The notes under the pieces: generated by a model | Seen by the model: the letters and a program-made list of their open reading frames with translations, nothing else | Told to the model about the DNA's origin: nothing | The model's database searches: none | Translations under genes and position numbers: made by a program | NCBI GenBank assembly: GCA_902780405.1 | Contig: CACZFI010000006.1 | Span: forward strand, 124,001 to 188,000 | Length of the DNA: 64,000 bases | Source of the DNA: an uncultured Lachnospiraceae bacterium | Lineage (GTDB): Bacteria > Bacillota > Clostridia > Lachnospirales > Lachnospiraceae | Direction: 5' to 3' | In this document: piece after piece, positions 50,365 through 60,195 of the stretch | Layout of the letters: each line of letters begins with the position of its first letter | How positions within the stretch are numbered: the stretch's first letter is position 1

Positions 50365-50393
50365 TTGATTTTTCATGTATGCTATGATAAAAT
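50365..50393 (+). promoter_or_regulatory. Promoter of the GGDEF-EAL gene
   Basis: TTGATT (50365-50370), 17-base spacer, TAAAAT (50388-50393). The expected start near 50400 leaves about 36 bases before the chosen ATG. Confidence 0.7.
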
Positions 50394-50435
50394 CATTGAT
50401 AGACTTCAATTATGAATTTCGGAGAAACCACAGAC

Positions 50436-52121
50436 ATGACACAACGCCTTTGTTGCGACGAATTTATCAAATTTTTTCATAAGACCAGTGTCAATATTCC
50501 CGATGTCGACGCTATGTTCAGTCACCTGATGCTTCATCTTCCTCCCGTGGCGGAACTTGCGAACATCAGCAAGATCCACGTGACACTGAACACGCCGTCC
50601 TCGGTTCGTGATGCAGATCCTCACACCATAGAACGGAATTTTGTCATGTCCGAACCTGACGCCGGCGCCGTTCCCTATGTACGGCGGATGGAAACCGGTG
50701 AGAAGGGCCTGTGCGAATTCTCCATCTACCCGACCTCCGGGCATGTATTCGACAGAGAAGATCTTTCGAACATTGACTTCGTCATCGAGAACCTCTTCAT
50801 CATCATCGGCCGCGCCCGCATGATGCAGATCTTATCCGAAGCCCCTATGATCGACGGTATGACCGGCGTTCCGAATATGAGCGGCTTCATGCGATTCGGA
50901 AATATCCTTCTTGCGAAGAACACCTTGAGAAATTACATGGGTGTCTTCGTCAATATCAAGAATTTCAAATTTATCAACCAGACCATCGGTGCGAGAAACG
51001 GCGACAAACTGTTGATCGCCTTTACACAAGCTATCAGAAGCCAGCTGCAGGAAGACGAGATCATCGCCAGACTCGGCGGCGACAACTTCATGATCCTCAT
51101 CAAAAAGGAACATGAACAGAACTTTTTAAACTATGTGACGCACATTCAGCTCAAGGTCAACTTAGGACCGGTCATGAGACTCTTCGACGTGGACATTCGC
51201 GCCGGCATCTACATTGCGAACGATACCTCCAGCATGAACGATATCGTCACCAATGCGAATACCGCCTTAGGCCTTGCCAGAAAGAGCAAGAAGGAAGACC
51301 TCGTCTACTTCCGTCAGGAGATGCTGGACCGTGTCCTCCACATCAAGCAGGTATCCAACCAATTCCGACTGGCTCTTCAGAACAATGAATTTGTTGTCTA
51401 CTATCAGCCGAAGGTGGATACGGAGACAAATACCGTCATCGGATGCGAAGCTTTGGTTCGCTGGATCCAGAACGACAAGGTAACACCGCCGATGACCTTT
51501 ATTCCGATCTTAGAAGAGGAGGGTTCCGTCTGCGATCTGGACTTCTACGTCTTTGAACAGGTCTGCAAGGATCTTCGTTCCTGGATGGATGCGGGCATTA
51601 CTCCCGTTCGTGTCTCTTCCAACTTCTCGAAGGTGCACCTGGTAAGCGAGTCGCTTGCGCGGGACATCATCGATATCATCGACAAATACCAGGTACCTCC
51701 CGAACTTGTGGAGATCGAACTTACGGAGATGTCGAGTCACGAAGACAACGACGCACTGATCAACTTCGTCTCCGCCATGAAAGATGCAGGGATCTATACC
51801 TCCATCGACGATTTCGGAACAGGCTACTCTTCCGTCAATCTCCTGAAGGACATCAACGTCGATGTCATCAAGCTCGACCGTTCTTTCCTGAATGAAATGG
51901 AACGCCGTTCCTCCAAGGAAGAGATCGTGATCAGAAACATCATCAACATGATTTTAGAACTCGGCATGGATGTCATCGCCGAGGGCGTCGAGACCAAAGG
52001 TCAGGCAGACTTCCTTCGTAATATCCGCTGTCACCACGTACAGGGATATCTCTACGACAAGCCGATCCCGAAGTCCGAATTCGAGAAACGACTGCTTTCC
52101 AAAACATATGAATTACACTAA
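50436..52121 (+). CDS. GGDEF-EAL protein, probable cyclic-di-GMP phosphodiesterase
   Basis: The 561-residue soluble protein has an N-terminal domain of about 120 residues of unknown type, a degenerate GGDEF domain (about 135-290; active loop reads GGDNF near 215) and an EAL domain (about 300-555) with the catalytic set intact by eye (CEALVRW, ELTEMSS, DDFGTGYSS, IKLDRSF, IAEGVET). The natural reading is a phosphodiesterase with a catalytically impaired GGDEF domain that may bind GTP as an activator. The start at 50436 has GGAG 11 bases upstream; the in-frame ATG at 50412 lacks one. It ends at a terminator. Confidence 0.88.
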   Translation: MTQRLCCDEFIKFFHKTSVNIPDVDAMFSHLMLHLPPVAELANISKIHVTLNTPSSVRDADPHTIERNFVMSEPDAGAVPYVRRMETGEKGLCEFSIYPTSGHVFDREDLSNIDFVIENLFIIIGRARMMQILSEAPMIDGMTGVPNMSGFMRFGNILLAKNTLRNYMGVFVNIKNFKFINQTIGARNGDKLLIAFTQAIRSQLQEDEIIARLGGDNFMILIKKEHEQNFLNYVTHIQLKVNLGPVMRLFDVDIRAGIYIANDTSSMNDIVTNANTALGLARKSKKEDLVYFRQEMLDRVLHIKQVSNQFRLALQNNEFVVYYQPKVDTETNTVIGCEALVRWIQNDKVTPPMTFIPILEEEGSVCDLDFYVFEQVCKDLRSWMDAGITPVRVSSNFSKVHLVSESLARDIIDIIDKYQVPPELVEIELTEMSSHEDNDALINFVSAMKDAGIYTSIDDFGTGYSSVNLLKDINVDVIKLDRSFLNEMERRSSKEEIVIRNIINMILELGMDVIAEGVETKGQADFLRNIRCHHVQGYLYDKPIPKSEFEKRLLSKTYELH

Positions 52122-52150
52122 AAAACCGGCGATGGGCTCGCCGGTTTTTT
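52122..52150. terminator. Bidirectional terminator between GGDEF-EAL and egsA-like genes
   Basis: AAAACCGGCGA, loop TGGGC, TCGCCGGTTTTTTT on the plus strand, with a matching T-run (from the A-run) on the minus strand. Confidence 0.9.
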
Positions 52151-52153
52151 TAT

Positions 52154-53212
52154 TTAATCTGCCAGGATATCCCGAAGGATCGGATCCTCGTTTAAAAACT
52201 TCTTGGCCAGCACGCGACCTCTTTCCTCGTGCAGGTAGGTGTGTCTGTGCGGTTTGATGGACGGTGCCAGGTCGATCGCCTTTTCGAAATCGCTGCGTTT
52301 CATCCCGAGACCTGCTACATAGTTAAAGAATCCCGTCTTTTCGAAGATGGTTCTGACTCTCTCATAGCGGTGATCCTGCACCAGACTCATCAGATAGGTT
52401 GCAACCCCCACCTGAATGCCGTGAAGCTGCGGGGTCTCAAGCAGTTTGTCGAGTGCATGAGAGATCAGATGCTCGCTTCCGCTCGTAGGTGCGGAGCTTC
52501 CCGCAATTTCATTTGCGATACCGCACATGGAAAGTGAATCTAAAAGTTCCTTCAGAAAGAGTCTGTCGTGGATCGTCTCAAAAGGCGTTCTGACAAAGCT
52601 GTTCACCGCCTTCTTCGCGATCATCATCGCAAAATCATCCAGTTTCGTATATCCCTGTTCATCCTCATAGACCCAGTCATAAAGCGCTGTGATCTTCGCC
52701 ACAAGATCTCCGATACCCGAGTAGATAAAGCGCTCCGGCGCCGAGCTGATGATATCCGTATCCACGATGATGCCGTACGCAAGGGCAGCCGGCGTCGTAT
52801 TCCTTCTTCCGTCGATGATAAGGGAAGCGGAAGCGGATGAGAATCCGTCGCTCGACGATGAAGTCGGAACGGAGAAAAAGGGCAGTTTCCTGAGATAGCC
52901 CGTGTACTTTGCCGCATCGATCACCTTGCCACCGCCGATGCCGACAATTCCCTGCACCTTCGGATCGATCGCAAATGCGAGGTCAATGATATCATCGATA
53001 TCCACGGTATCGAGTTCGCAGTATTCGTAGACGTGCACGCCCGCTTCCTTGATGGAGTTCATCACCTTCTCGCCGAACATTTCGATCAGTCCGTTACCGA
53101 AATAGATCACCACATTCTCGATCCCGCCCTGTTTGATGTAAGTGCCGAGGTCGGAAAGCGTGCCCGCTCCGATCTTAAGTACTGTAGGTATCTGAATTGT
53201 TTTCGCTGCCAT
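52154..53212 (-). CDS. sn-Glycerol-1-phosphate dehydrogenase family (AraM/EgsA-like)
   Basis: The 352-residue protein belongs to the iron-alcohol-dehydrogenase-like family: dinucleotide-binding GIGGGKVIDAAKY near residue 93, PTSSSSDGFSSASASL near 115, and metal ligands in SGSEHLISHALD and QLHGIQVG. Members reduce dihydroxyacetone phosphate to glycerol-1-phosphate, the archaeal-type lipid backbone; in Bacillus the homologue AraM feeds a heptaprenylglyceryl lipid. Whether this one uses that substrate is inference; glycerol dehydrogenase is the alternative. The start is one base after the MoxR gene stop, with the ribosome site inside that gene. Confidence 0.83.
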   Translation of the reverse strand: MAAKTIQIPTVLKIGAGTLSDLGTYIKQGGIENVVIYFGNGLIEMFGEKVMNSIKEAGVHVYEYCELDTVDIDDIIDLAFAIDPKVQGIVGIGGGKVIDAAKYTGYLRKLPFFSVPTSSSSDGFSSASASLIIDGRRNTTPAALAYGIIVDTDIISSAPERFIYSGIGDLVAKITALYDWVYEDEQGYTKLDDFAMMIAKKAVNSFVRTPFETIHDRLFLKELLDSLSMCGIANEIAGSSAPTSGSEHLISHALDKLLETPQLHGIQVGVATYLMSLVQDHRYERVRTIFEKTGFFNYVAGLGMKRSDFEKAIDLAPSIKPHRHTYLHEERGRVLAKKFLNEDPILRDILAD

Positions 53213-53213
53213 C

Positions 53214-54692
53214 TTATCCTTCCTTTCCGAGAGACCATTCCATGATCTCCTGCTTCATCATATCCTGTCGTTTCGACACCATCAGAAGTTCCTGATAATG
53301 TCTGTACTCCTCACTGCCAAACATGGCGATAAATCTGGCTGCCCCCGTATCCACCGTAAGCTCCGTGGTAAGCACCAGCAGTTCACGTTCCTCATCAAAA
53401 GCCTTTCCGGCAAATGTATAAAGATGCTTTAGCATCTCCTGAGCCTCCGATACCGACTGCTTCATACCGGCCACCTCCGCCTGAAACTTCTCCTCTATGG
53501 CTGCAAAGGTATCGCTTCCGGAAACCCCGGAAAGAAAAGCCAGCGTGCGTTTCCGCCTTCTTTTTTCCTCCGCGGAAAGTGCGCCTGCTGCCTTTCTTTT
53601 TTGTAGTGCACGCTCGGCGATGGCCCTTGCCGCTTCTACGGACTCACCGACATCGTCCGCATCCTTCACCACGGAAAGGATAGGCATCAGGTCCTTCAGA
53701 TAGTCCGATGTAGCCACTGCATCACGCATTGCGCATTTCACGCGATCCGAAAGCAGGGAAAGCAGAGAAAGCCGCTCATCAAGCCGCGCCCGCTTCGCCT
53801 GCTCTACTGCCGCATCGCTGATACGTCCCTCCAAGATCTCGTCCGCCCGATAATCCTTTCGGTATCTTAAGTAGAGGTCGTAGTAGGCTGTAAATTCCTT
53901 CACAACACGTTCATTTCTGATGTACTGCCCCACAAGCGTTTCGTCTACAGGAAGGGATTCCTCCTCGTAGAGTTTGATGATGTCTGAAACATCCTCCCAA
54001 CCGCGGGCCGTGATATAGTTGCGTTCTCCCGCAACCGTTTCCACACTGTAAAAGTCGTCCCTGTTCGCATCCAGAAATCCCGTCACCGCACCGTGGATCC
54101 CACGTTCGCCCGCATAGACCTTCCATGTGGGATAATCTGCCGCAACCTCGAGCACCTTCAGGCGATCCAGCGTGGCAACATCGAAGGTGCGAACGGAGCG
54201 ATTATAAAGCGGCGGATTGCCGGCAACAACGATCACCCAGCCCTCCGGCACTTGGTGCTTGCCGAAAACCTTATACTGCAGGAACTGGAGCATGGACGGC
54301 GCGAGCGTCTCGGATACGCAGTTGATCTCATCGAGAAAGAGGATTCCCTCCGTAACGCCGCTTTCTTCCATCGTATCATACACGGAGGCGATGATCTCAC
54401 TCATGGTGTACTCCGACACATCATACGTCTTTCCTCTGTAGGTTTTCTGTTTGATAAATGGCAGTCCGAGGGCAGACTGTCTGGTGTGATGCGTCATGGA
54501 GTATGCAACTAAAGCGATCCCCATCTCTCCCGCGATCTGCTCCATGATGGCTGTCTTTCCGATTCCGGGCGCTCCGAGTAAGAAAATGGGTCTCTGTCGC
54601 TCCACCGGGATCCTGTAATCTCCGTATTCATCCTTTTTCAAGTAGAGCGACACGTCATTCTTGATGTATTCTTTGGCCTGTGCGATGTTCAT
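53214..54692 (-). CDS. MoxR-type AAA ATPase
   Basis: The 492-residue protein has an AAA core (about 25-250) with Walker A LGAPGIGKTAIMEQ near residue 38, Walker B ILFLDEINCVSE near 118 and a sensor in VVAGNPP. A long helical C-terminal part (about 260-490) contains charged coiled-coil segments. MoxR ATPases act as chaperones with a VWA-domain partner, and the partner gene directly precedes this one with an ATGA overlap. The client is unknown; glycerol-1-phosphate dehydrogenase is the next gene. Confidence 0.87.
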   Translation of the reverse strand: MNIAQAKEYIKNDVSLYLKKDEYGDYRIPVERQRPIFLLGAPGIGKTAIMEQIAGEMGIALVAYSMTHHTRQSALGLPFIKQKTYRGKTYDVSEYTMSEIIASVYDTMEESGVTEGILFLDEINCVSETLAPSMLQFLQYKVFGKHQVPEGWVIVVAGNPPLYNRSVRTFDVATLDRLKVLEVAADYPTWKVYAGERGIHGAVTGFLDANRDDFYSVETVAGERNYITARGWEDVSDIIKLYEEESLPVDETLVGQYIRNERVVKEFTAYYDLYLRYRKDYRADEILEGRISDAAVEQAKRARLDERLSLLSLLSDRVKCAMRDAVATSDYLKDLMPILSVVKDADDVGESVEAARAIAERALQKRKAAGALSAEEKRRRKRTLAFLSGVSGSDTFAAIEEKFQAEVAGMKQSVSEAQEMLKHLYTFAGKAFDEERELLVLTTELTVDTGAARFIAMFGSEEYRHYQELLMVSKRQDMMKQEIMEWSLGKEG

Positions 54693-55993
54693 ATCCTATC
54701 CTCCAATACCACCTTTGACGCCCAGGGCGGAAGCTTGGGTGCCTGTTCGTCCTCTTCCGTAAAGACAAAGATTGTTTCATATGCCGGCTGTCTATCCGGA
54801 TAGACGCCATATCCATCCGTAAAATAGATCAGTCCTTTCAGATTCTCAAATCTATTCTGCTCTATCAGTTCGTCCACGTACGCGAAGGCCGGCCGAAAGT
54901 CCGTCCCTCCGAATCCCTGCACCGTGAGATCTTTCATATATGCCTCAAGTGCTTGCGTATCTTCGATCACGGTATCCTTCCTGACCCGGTCGTCCGCCTG
55001 AATGATATGCAGCACGGGCTTCTCGAAAAACAGCCCGCTGTCGGAAATGATCCTGTGTGTTTCCGCAAGGAACTCCCTCACCCGATTTCCTCCGGTCGAA
55101 GCCGAAGTATCGATCACGATCACAAACTCGCGGATCTTTTTTTCATCCCTGTACTCAAGCGGCTCCACCAGCGGCATATTGCCGTAGACGAAGAGTCCGT
55201 AGGTATAGTAAATATAATCAAATGTATCATCCGAAACACGCATTTCCTCGCCGAGGGCGGCGAATTTCTTCAGAACATCCGCATAATCATATCGTTCCTT
55301 TGTTGCAAGTTCAAGCGGACCGAGAAATGCCGCAGCACCCGGACTGTTTCCGGAAAACGACTTCACATCCGCCTTCACCCTTCGGGAAAGTTTTCGCCAG
55401 AGTTCCTCCGTAAGACCTGTCTCTTCGCGGTCTGTCCTCGCACGCCAGGCAGTATGATCGTCTATGGAAAAGAGCGACTCGAATTCTTGAAGCGCCGTCT
55501 CGGAGGGCGGTGCCACAGTAAAATAGCGGTAGATCCTGTCCGGCGTAAGCTTCGGGATCCATGAGGCGATCTTTGAAAGTGCCTCCCGCTCCTCTCCGTC
55601 ACGACCGAGCGCCGCCTCCGGAAGATCAAGATCAAGGATCACCTGCTCCACCGCGATATCGTAAGCCAGATTCCTGTATCGAAGTGCTTCGCCGCTTATC
55701 GATTCTCCCGCAGCCAGCACCGGATGGAGAAAGAGGTTGTGGAGCAGCATATGAAGGTAAGCGCGAAGCGGTATGCCGGCATCCTCAAGGTACCTTTGAA
55801 GCAGGCGCTCCGGATCATAGAACACTTGTCGTCCGTCCGTGGAAAAGGCCGATGCGCCCCGCATTTCCGCGGAGGGAAGCGAAAAAACCGCCACATCAAA
55901 AAACCTGAACCGGACTGCCAGCGTATCCGCTGCAAGCCGCATCAGCTTTCCTGCCAGTTTTCTTTCTTTTTCCTCCGATTCGATCCTGCTCAT
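54689..55993 (-). CDS. VWA-domain protein paired with the MoxR ATPase
   Basis: The 434-residue protein has an N-terminal domain like the DUF2201 putative metallopeptidase domain (about 10-280; a HMLLHNLFLHP segment near 85 resembles an HxxxH metal site) and a C-terminal VWA-like domain (about 290-434) with MIDAS residues DTSAST. It is the typical partner of MoxR ATPases. The start is uncertain: the ATG at 55993 follows TATAAT (56006-56001) by seven bases, which would give a leaderless transcript; the in-frame ATG at 56002 overlaps that box. It is the first gene of the VWA-MoxR-dehydrogenase operon. Confidence 0.83.
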   Translation of the reverse strand: MSRIESEEKERKLAGKLMRLAADTLAVRFRFFDVAVFSLPSAEMRGASAFSTDGRQVFYDPERLLQRYLEDAGIPLRAYLHMLLHNLFLHPVLAAGESISGEALRYRNLAYDIAVEQVILDLDLPEAALGRDGEEREALSKIASWIPKLTPDRIYRYFTVAPPSETALQEFESLFSIDDHTAWRARTDREETGLTEELWRKLSRRVKADVKSFSGNSPGAAAFLGPLELATKERYDYADVLKKFAALGEEMRVSDDTFDYIYYTYGLFVYGNMPLVEPLEYRDEKKIREFVIVIDTSASTGGNRVREFLAETHRIISDSGLFFEKPVLHIIQADDRVRKDTVIEDTQALEAYMKDLTVQGFGGTDFRPAFAYVDELIEQNRFENLKGLIYFTDGYGVYPDRQPAYETIFVFTEEDEQAPKLPPWASKVVLEDRI

Positions 55994-56000
55994 GAAGTTC

Positions 56001-56006
56001 ATTATA
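56001..56006 (-). promoter_or_regulatory. -10 box of the VWA-MoxR operon, leaderless geometry
   Basis: TATAAT lies exactly seven bases before the ATG at 55993, the same spacing as at cbiD. No convincing -35 is visible. Confidence 0.45.
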
Positions 56007-56112
56007 CACCATCCGGAAAGTGCATAAAACCTTGTCATTTCGTGCTTTTTTTGATATAATTTTATCCGTATATGATTTAGGATCTCTTGCGTTTGGGGGA
56101 TGTGTTTTAACC

Positions 56113-57831
56113 ATGGAGATGATTAATCGAAAAAGAGGACTGTTGATCACCATCTTCGTTATGATTCTGGTGTTTCTTACAACCGTTGCTCTCTATATTC
56201 TTTCACCTGTTTTCGATAAGGATTACAGCGCACAGATGTATGATCTGTCCAACAGCTGGCATATCGGAGAAGATGTATCCGGTCCGCCGGTTCGTTTCTA
56301 TACCATGAAACAGGACGAAGTCTTTACCATGACGACGAATACGCACTTTCTTCCCCAGAGTGAGAACGCAGCCACCCTGCTTCTTGTGACGGACAGCTGC
56401 ATGGTGCAGGTCTACTGCTACGACACGCTCCTCTATACCGCATGCAAGAAGGAGTACGAGGAGGGGCTTCTTGTCCCGAATATGACCCATCTGATCAGTG
56501 TCCCCATCGATTATCAGGGACAGCCGCTCACCGTGGTTCTTACCGCAGCCAGGAACGGAGCGAAGATCGATACAACCGGATTCTGCTTCGGCGATATCGA
56601 ATCCATCGCCAGATCCTTTACCCAGCGAAGAGGTTTTGCGATCCTCTTTGCGTGCTTCCTGATCGGCTTCGGTTCCATCATGATCCTCCTTCAGCTTCTG
56701 ATCAAGCGCAGTCTCAGCGAGTCCACCAGTTATATCTTTCAGGGGCTTCTTCTTTTGAACCTCGGTTTCTTTGTCAGCCAATATAACCATCTCTCGCACT
56801 TTATGCTGCGGGATGATATCTTCAATACCTACTTCCTGTACATTCATCTGATTCTGATTCCCTACCTGCTCTACTCGGTGATGGTCGCCAACCAGAATCT
56901 CACCAAGTCCAAAGTGAACAATACGCTGCTGGCGTTAGATATCACAGTTGCGGTGATTGTCAGCATCTTAAATTCAACAGGCGCGATCCATATCAATGAA
57001 TTAACCGGCATCATCTGTCTCTTTGTCGGATTGCACATGCTCATCACCCTGATTCACCTGATCATCGTAAACTCCAGATCCAAACGCAACAAAAAAATGT
57101 TCTCCTACGTGGATCTCGGTAACCAGTCCGTCTACTTCGGACTCTGCGTTCTGATCATCAGCTGCATCCTTGAACTTGCCGTATGGCGATTCGGCATTTC
57201 CAGACGTGTGATACCGGCTTCCGATGTCCGCGGCTGCTTCGTGATGGTCGGTGTCCTGATCATGGCAGCCTGTATCATCATCAGCTATTTCTACCACTGC
57301 GTAGCCATCCAAAAGGACGAGGCGATTTCCTCTGCCCTGAAAGGCCTTGCATACGTGGATAAATTAACCGAGCTTTCCAACCGTACCTACTGCGCGCGGG
57401 TGATGGAGAGCCTCAACAAAGACAAGCGTCCCTGTATCATCATCAGCCTTGACCTAGACGGGCTGAAACGGATCAACGACGTCGAAGGACACCAAAAAGG
57501 CGACCTGTACATCACAGGATTTGCCCGTCTTATGCGGGAGGTATTTGCGGATGAACTCTTAGTCGGTCGTATGGGCGGTGACGAGTTCATTATTGTGCTC
57601 GCCGGAGAGGACTCCATCTACTGTCAGTCCCTGATGAGTGCTCTTGACGACGCCTGCCGTGCGAATAAAGATGGATTCGCTTACAAGTATTCCTACGGAA
57701 CTGCCAAAAGCAGTGAGCTCCCCGAATACAACACGCATAGCCAATACATGCTTGCCGACCAGCGCATGTACGTGATGAAAGAACAGCATCACAAGATCAC
57801 GGCGCGAGGAAAGGAGGCGGCACATGAATAA
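56113..57831 (+). CDS. Membrane diguanylate cyclase with 7TM-type sensor
   Basis: The 572-residue protein has an N-terminal helix (about 9-30), an extracytoplasmic domain of about 135 residues, seven helices (about 170-405) and a C-terminal GGDEF domain (about 415-565; LDGLKRIN, MGGDEFI intact). The layout matches 7TMR-DISM-like receptors that make cyclic-di-GMP in response to an outside ligand, probably a carbohydrate or lipid (inference). The start at 56113 is chosen for its position before the first helix; GGGGG is 13 bases upstream, so the exact start is uncertain. It overlaps the next, similar gene by eight bases. Confidence 0.86.
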   Translation: MEMINRKRGLLITIFVMILVFLTTVALYILSPVFDKDYSAQMYDLSNSWHIGEDVSGPPVRFYTMKQDEVFTMTTNTHFLPQSENAATLLLVTDSCMVQVYCYDTLLYTACKKEYEEGLLVPNMTHLISVPIDYQGQPLTVVLTAARNGAKIDTTGFCFGDIESIARSFTQRRGFAILFACFLIGFGSIMILLQLLIKRSLSESTSYIFQGLLLLNLGFFVSQYNHLSHFMLRDDIFNTYFLYIHLILIPYLLYSVMVANQNLTKSKVNNTLLALDITVAVIVSILNSTGAIHINELTGIICLFVGLHMLITLIHLIIVNSRSKRNKKMFSYVDLGNQSVYFGLCVLIISCILELAVWRFGISRRVIPASDVRGCFVMVGVLIMAACIIISYFYHCVAIQKDEAISSALKGLAYVDKLTELSNRTYCARVMESLNKDKRPCIIISLDLDGLKRINDVEGHQKGDLYITGFARLMREVFADELLVGRMGGDEFIIVLAGEDSIYCQSLMSALDDACRANKDGFAYKYSYGTAKSSELPEYNTHSQYMLADQRMYVMKEQHHKITARGKEAAHE

Positions 57832-59560
57832 AAAACGTATCATACTCCTCATCATCGTCACGCTCGTTTTAGGTATCGCTGTTGAGATCACTTCCCGCAT
57901 GACCCTGCAGTTCTACCATCTTTCTTCCACTTTTGAAGATGGGCTCTCCGTGGATTACAACGGCGAGGATCTCGGTGTCTGCAGGAAGGATGATTTTGTA
58001 CATTTTATCGAACTCTCCACCGGACACTCCCTCTCGAGCACGGACGTGATCACACTCTCCACGCCCCTTCCGGATATCGGGAACGTACCCGCCCCTTCGA
58101 TCTACTTTAAAAGCACCTACTCCGCTTTTGAAATCCTGCTCGACGGCGAGGTCTACAAGTCCTACTACATGGACGATAAAGGAAGCAACAGCTTCATCGG
58201 CAAGAACGTCCATATTGTATCTCTTCCGAAACAGTACCACGACAAGACGCTCTCCATCAGAATCTACCCTTCCATTTCCGACGGCTCGGCTCTGATCGAG
58301 GGACTCTTCTTCGGCGATTACGAAGATTTGGAGCAGTACTTCATTCACAGATTCTTTTCTCCGCTGCATGTCGGTGCAGTACTTATGATCCTCGGCATCC
58401 TGCTCCTGATGATCTCAACGACCTTTTCCTTCTTTGTGAAGGATATGCATCGTCACATAGCGACCGCCGCACTCTTTGTACTCGTCGGTGTTATGATGCA
58501 CACCTACTATAACTGCAACTTTCTCTATATGGACAGCGATATCACACAGACGATTCTCTTTGTCTGTATGCTTGCACTCTTCCCGTTGTCACTGCTTTTG
58601 AACCGGACCATCGCGCACCCCGGGAAGGACAAGTTGCATCTAATCGGCGAGTTCCTGTGTCTGGGTTACGCCATTACCAGGATTGCGCTTCACTTACTCG
58701 GTATTTACTACATGAACAACCATGTATGGCTGATCATCTTCCCCATCGCGATCACACTGTTCCTGATGATCCGGAGTATGATCACCCTCCGCAAAACGGG
58801 ACGTCTGAACGAATCTGCCACTACGCAGTATACAGGCTACTTCCTTGCAGCCACTTTCATGCTCAGCGGATGGATCATGACCAAACAGCCGCTCTGCGAG
58901 CTGCTTCCGAAGAACGGACTGGTCACCGAGATTTCCATCACACTTTTTACCATCGGCGGTATGCAGTTCCTGTGCTGCAGTATGATAAACTTCCTGTGGA
59001 TTTCCGCGAGTTCCTACTCCAGGAACGAAGAATACGACACCATGATCCGTGCCGCGTACGAGGATTCCCTGACCGGTCTCCAGAATCGTGCATCCATAGA
59101 GCGCACTTTGGATAAGATTGTAGCAAGCACAACCGACTACTGTATCATCAGCCTCGATATCAACGACTTAAAGAAAACCAACGACCTCTTCGGTCACGCC
59201 GCAGGCGATACACTTCTTTCAAACTTCGCGTCCGCACTCAAGGATACCATCAAAGACTCCGGTACCTGCGGTCGTATGGGCGGCGACGAGTTTATCGTCC
59301 TCTCCAAGATCACCGAGCCCTATATCATCAGCAATCTGCTCAAGGAGCTCGACAAGAAACTCGAGGTATTAACCGCATCCGATGCCGACCAGCTTTCCTA
59401 TCGTGCGGCATACGGTTATGCGTTCCGACACGAAAAAGACAGCCCGCACACCACCTATCTCCTCGCGGATCAGAGGATGTACGAGCATAAACAAAAGATC
59501 AAAGCTGCCAGACAGGAATCAGGATCAGATGCAGGAAAGCCTGCACAAGCGGAGGTATGA
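57824..59560 (+). CDS. Second membrane diguanylate cyclase with 7TM-type sensor
   Basis: This 578-residue protein has the same plan as its upstream neighbour: N-terminal helix (about 5-24), ectodomain of about 150 residues, seven helices (about 180-400) and a GGDEF domain (about 415-565; [18 protein letters not shown] intact). Conservation is low outside the GGDEF part, so the two sense different or modified ligands. GAGG precedes the ATG, which overlaps the first cyclase by eight bases. upp follows three bases later. Confidence 0.87.
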   Translation: MNKKRIILLIIVTLVLGIAVEITSRMTLQFYHLSSTFEDGLSVDYNGEDLGVCRKDDFVHFIELSTGHSLSSTDVITLSTPLPDIGNVPAPSIYFKSTYSAFEILLDGEVYKSYYMDDKGSNSFIGKNVHIVSLPKQYHDKTLSIRIYPSISDGSALIEGLFFGDYEDLEQYFIHRFFSPLHVGAVLMILGILLLMISTTFSFFVKDMHRHIATAALFVLVGVMMHTYYNCNFLYMDSDITQTILFVCMLALFPLSLLLNRTIAHPGKDKLHLIGEFLCLGYAITRIALHLLGIYYMNNHVWLIIFPIAITLFLMIRSMITLRKTGRLNESATTQYTGYFLAATFMLSGWIMTKQPLCELLPKNGLVTEISITLFTIGGMQFLCCSMINFLWISASSYSRNEEYDTMIRAAYEDSLTGLQNRASIERTLDKIVASTTDYCIISLDINDLKKTNDLFGHAAGDTLLSNFASALKDTIKDSGTCGRMGGDEFIVLSKITEPYIISNLLKELDKKLEVLTASDADQLSYRAAYGYAFRHEKDSPHTTYLLADQRMYEHKQKIKAARQESGSDAGKPAQAEV

Positions 59561-59562
59561 GT

Positions 59563-60195
59563 ATGAGAGAGAATGTTACCATCGTCGAACATCCCCTGGT
59601 GAAACATAAGATTTCCATGTTAAGAGACAAAAATACCGGAACCAACGAGTTCCGGAAACTGGTAGAGGAAGTCACCATGCTGATGGGCTATGAAGCCCTT
59701 CGTGATCTTCCCTTAGAAGATGTTGAGGTCGAGACGCCGATCGAGACATGTATGACACCGATGCTTGCAGGAAGAAAGCTGGCACTTGTGCCGATCCTTC
59801 GGGCCGGTCTCGGTATGGTGGGCGGTATGCTTGCACTCACACCCACAGCCAAGGTGGGACACATCGGCATGTACCGCGACGAAGACACTCATACACCGCA
59901 GGACTACTACTGCAAGCTCCCGCATCCCATCGACGACCGTGTCATCGTGGTCATGGATCCCATGCTTGCCACCGGCGGTTCCGCAGAGGATGCCATCACG
60001 CAGATCAAGAAGCAGGGCGGCACCCACATCAAGTTTATGTCCATCATCGCTGCACCGGAAGGCTTGGATCGCGTATCCGAAGCGCATCCCGATGTGCAGA
60101 TCTACGTCGGTCAGTTAGACCGCTGCCTGAATGCAGACGCCTACATCTGTCCCGGTCTCGGTGACGCAGGCGACCGCATCTTCGGTACTGTCTAA
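59563..60195 (+). CDS. upp: Uracil phosphoribosyltransferase
   Basis: Upp salvages uracil with PRPP to UMP. The 210-residue protein has [12 protein letters not shown], the PRPP loop [10 protein letters not shown] near residue 130, and the uracil-contacting [14 protein letters not shown] at the end. GGAGG seven bases before the ATG at 59563 sets the start (an ATG at 59557 abuts that site). It is the last gene of the operon with the two diguanylate cyclases. Its stop overlaps the converging dapF stop by four bases. Confidence 0.95.
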   Translation: MRENVTIVEHPLVKHKISMLRDKNTGTNEFRKLVEEVTMLMGYEALRDLPLEDVEVETPIETCMTPMLAGRKLALVPILRAGLGMVGGMLALTPTAKVGHIGMYRDEDTHTPQDYYCKLPHPIDDRVIVVMDPMLATGGSAEDAITQIKKQGGTHIKFMSIIAAPEGLDRVSEAHPDVQIYVGQLDRCLNADAYICPGLGDAGDRIFGTV

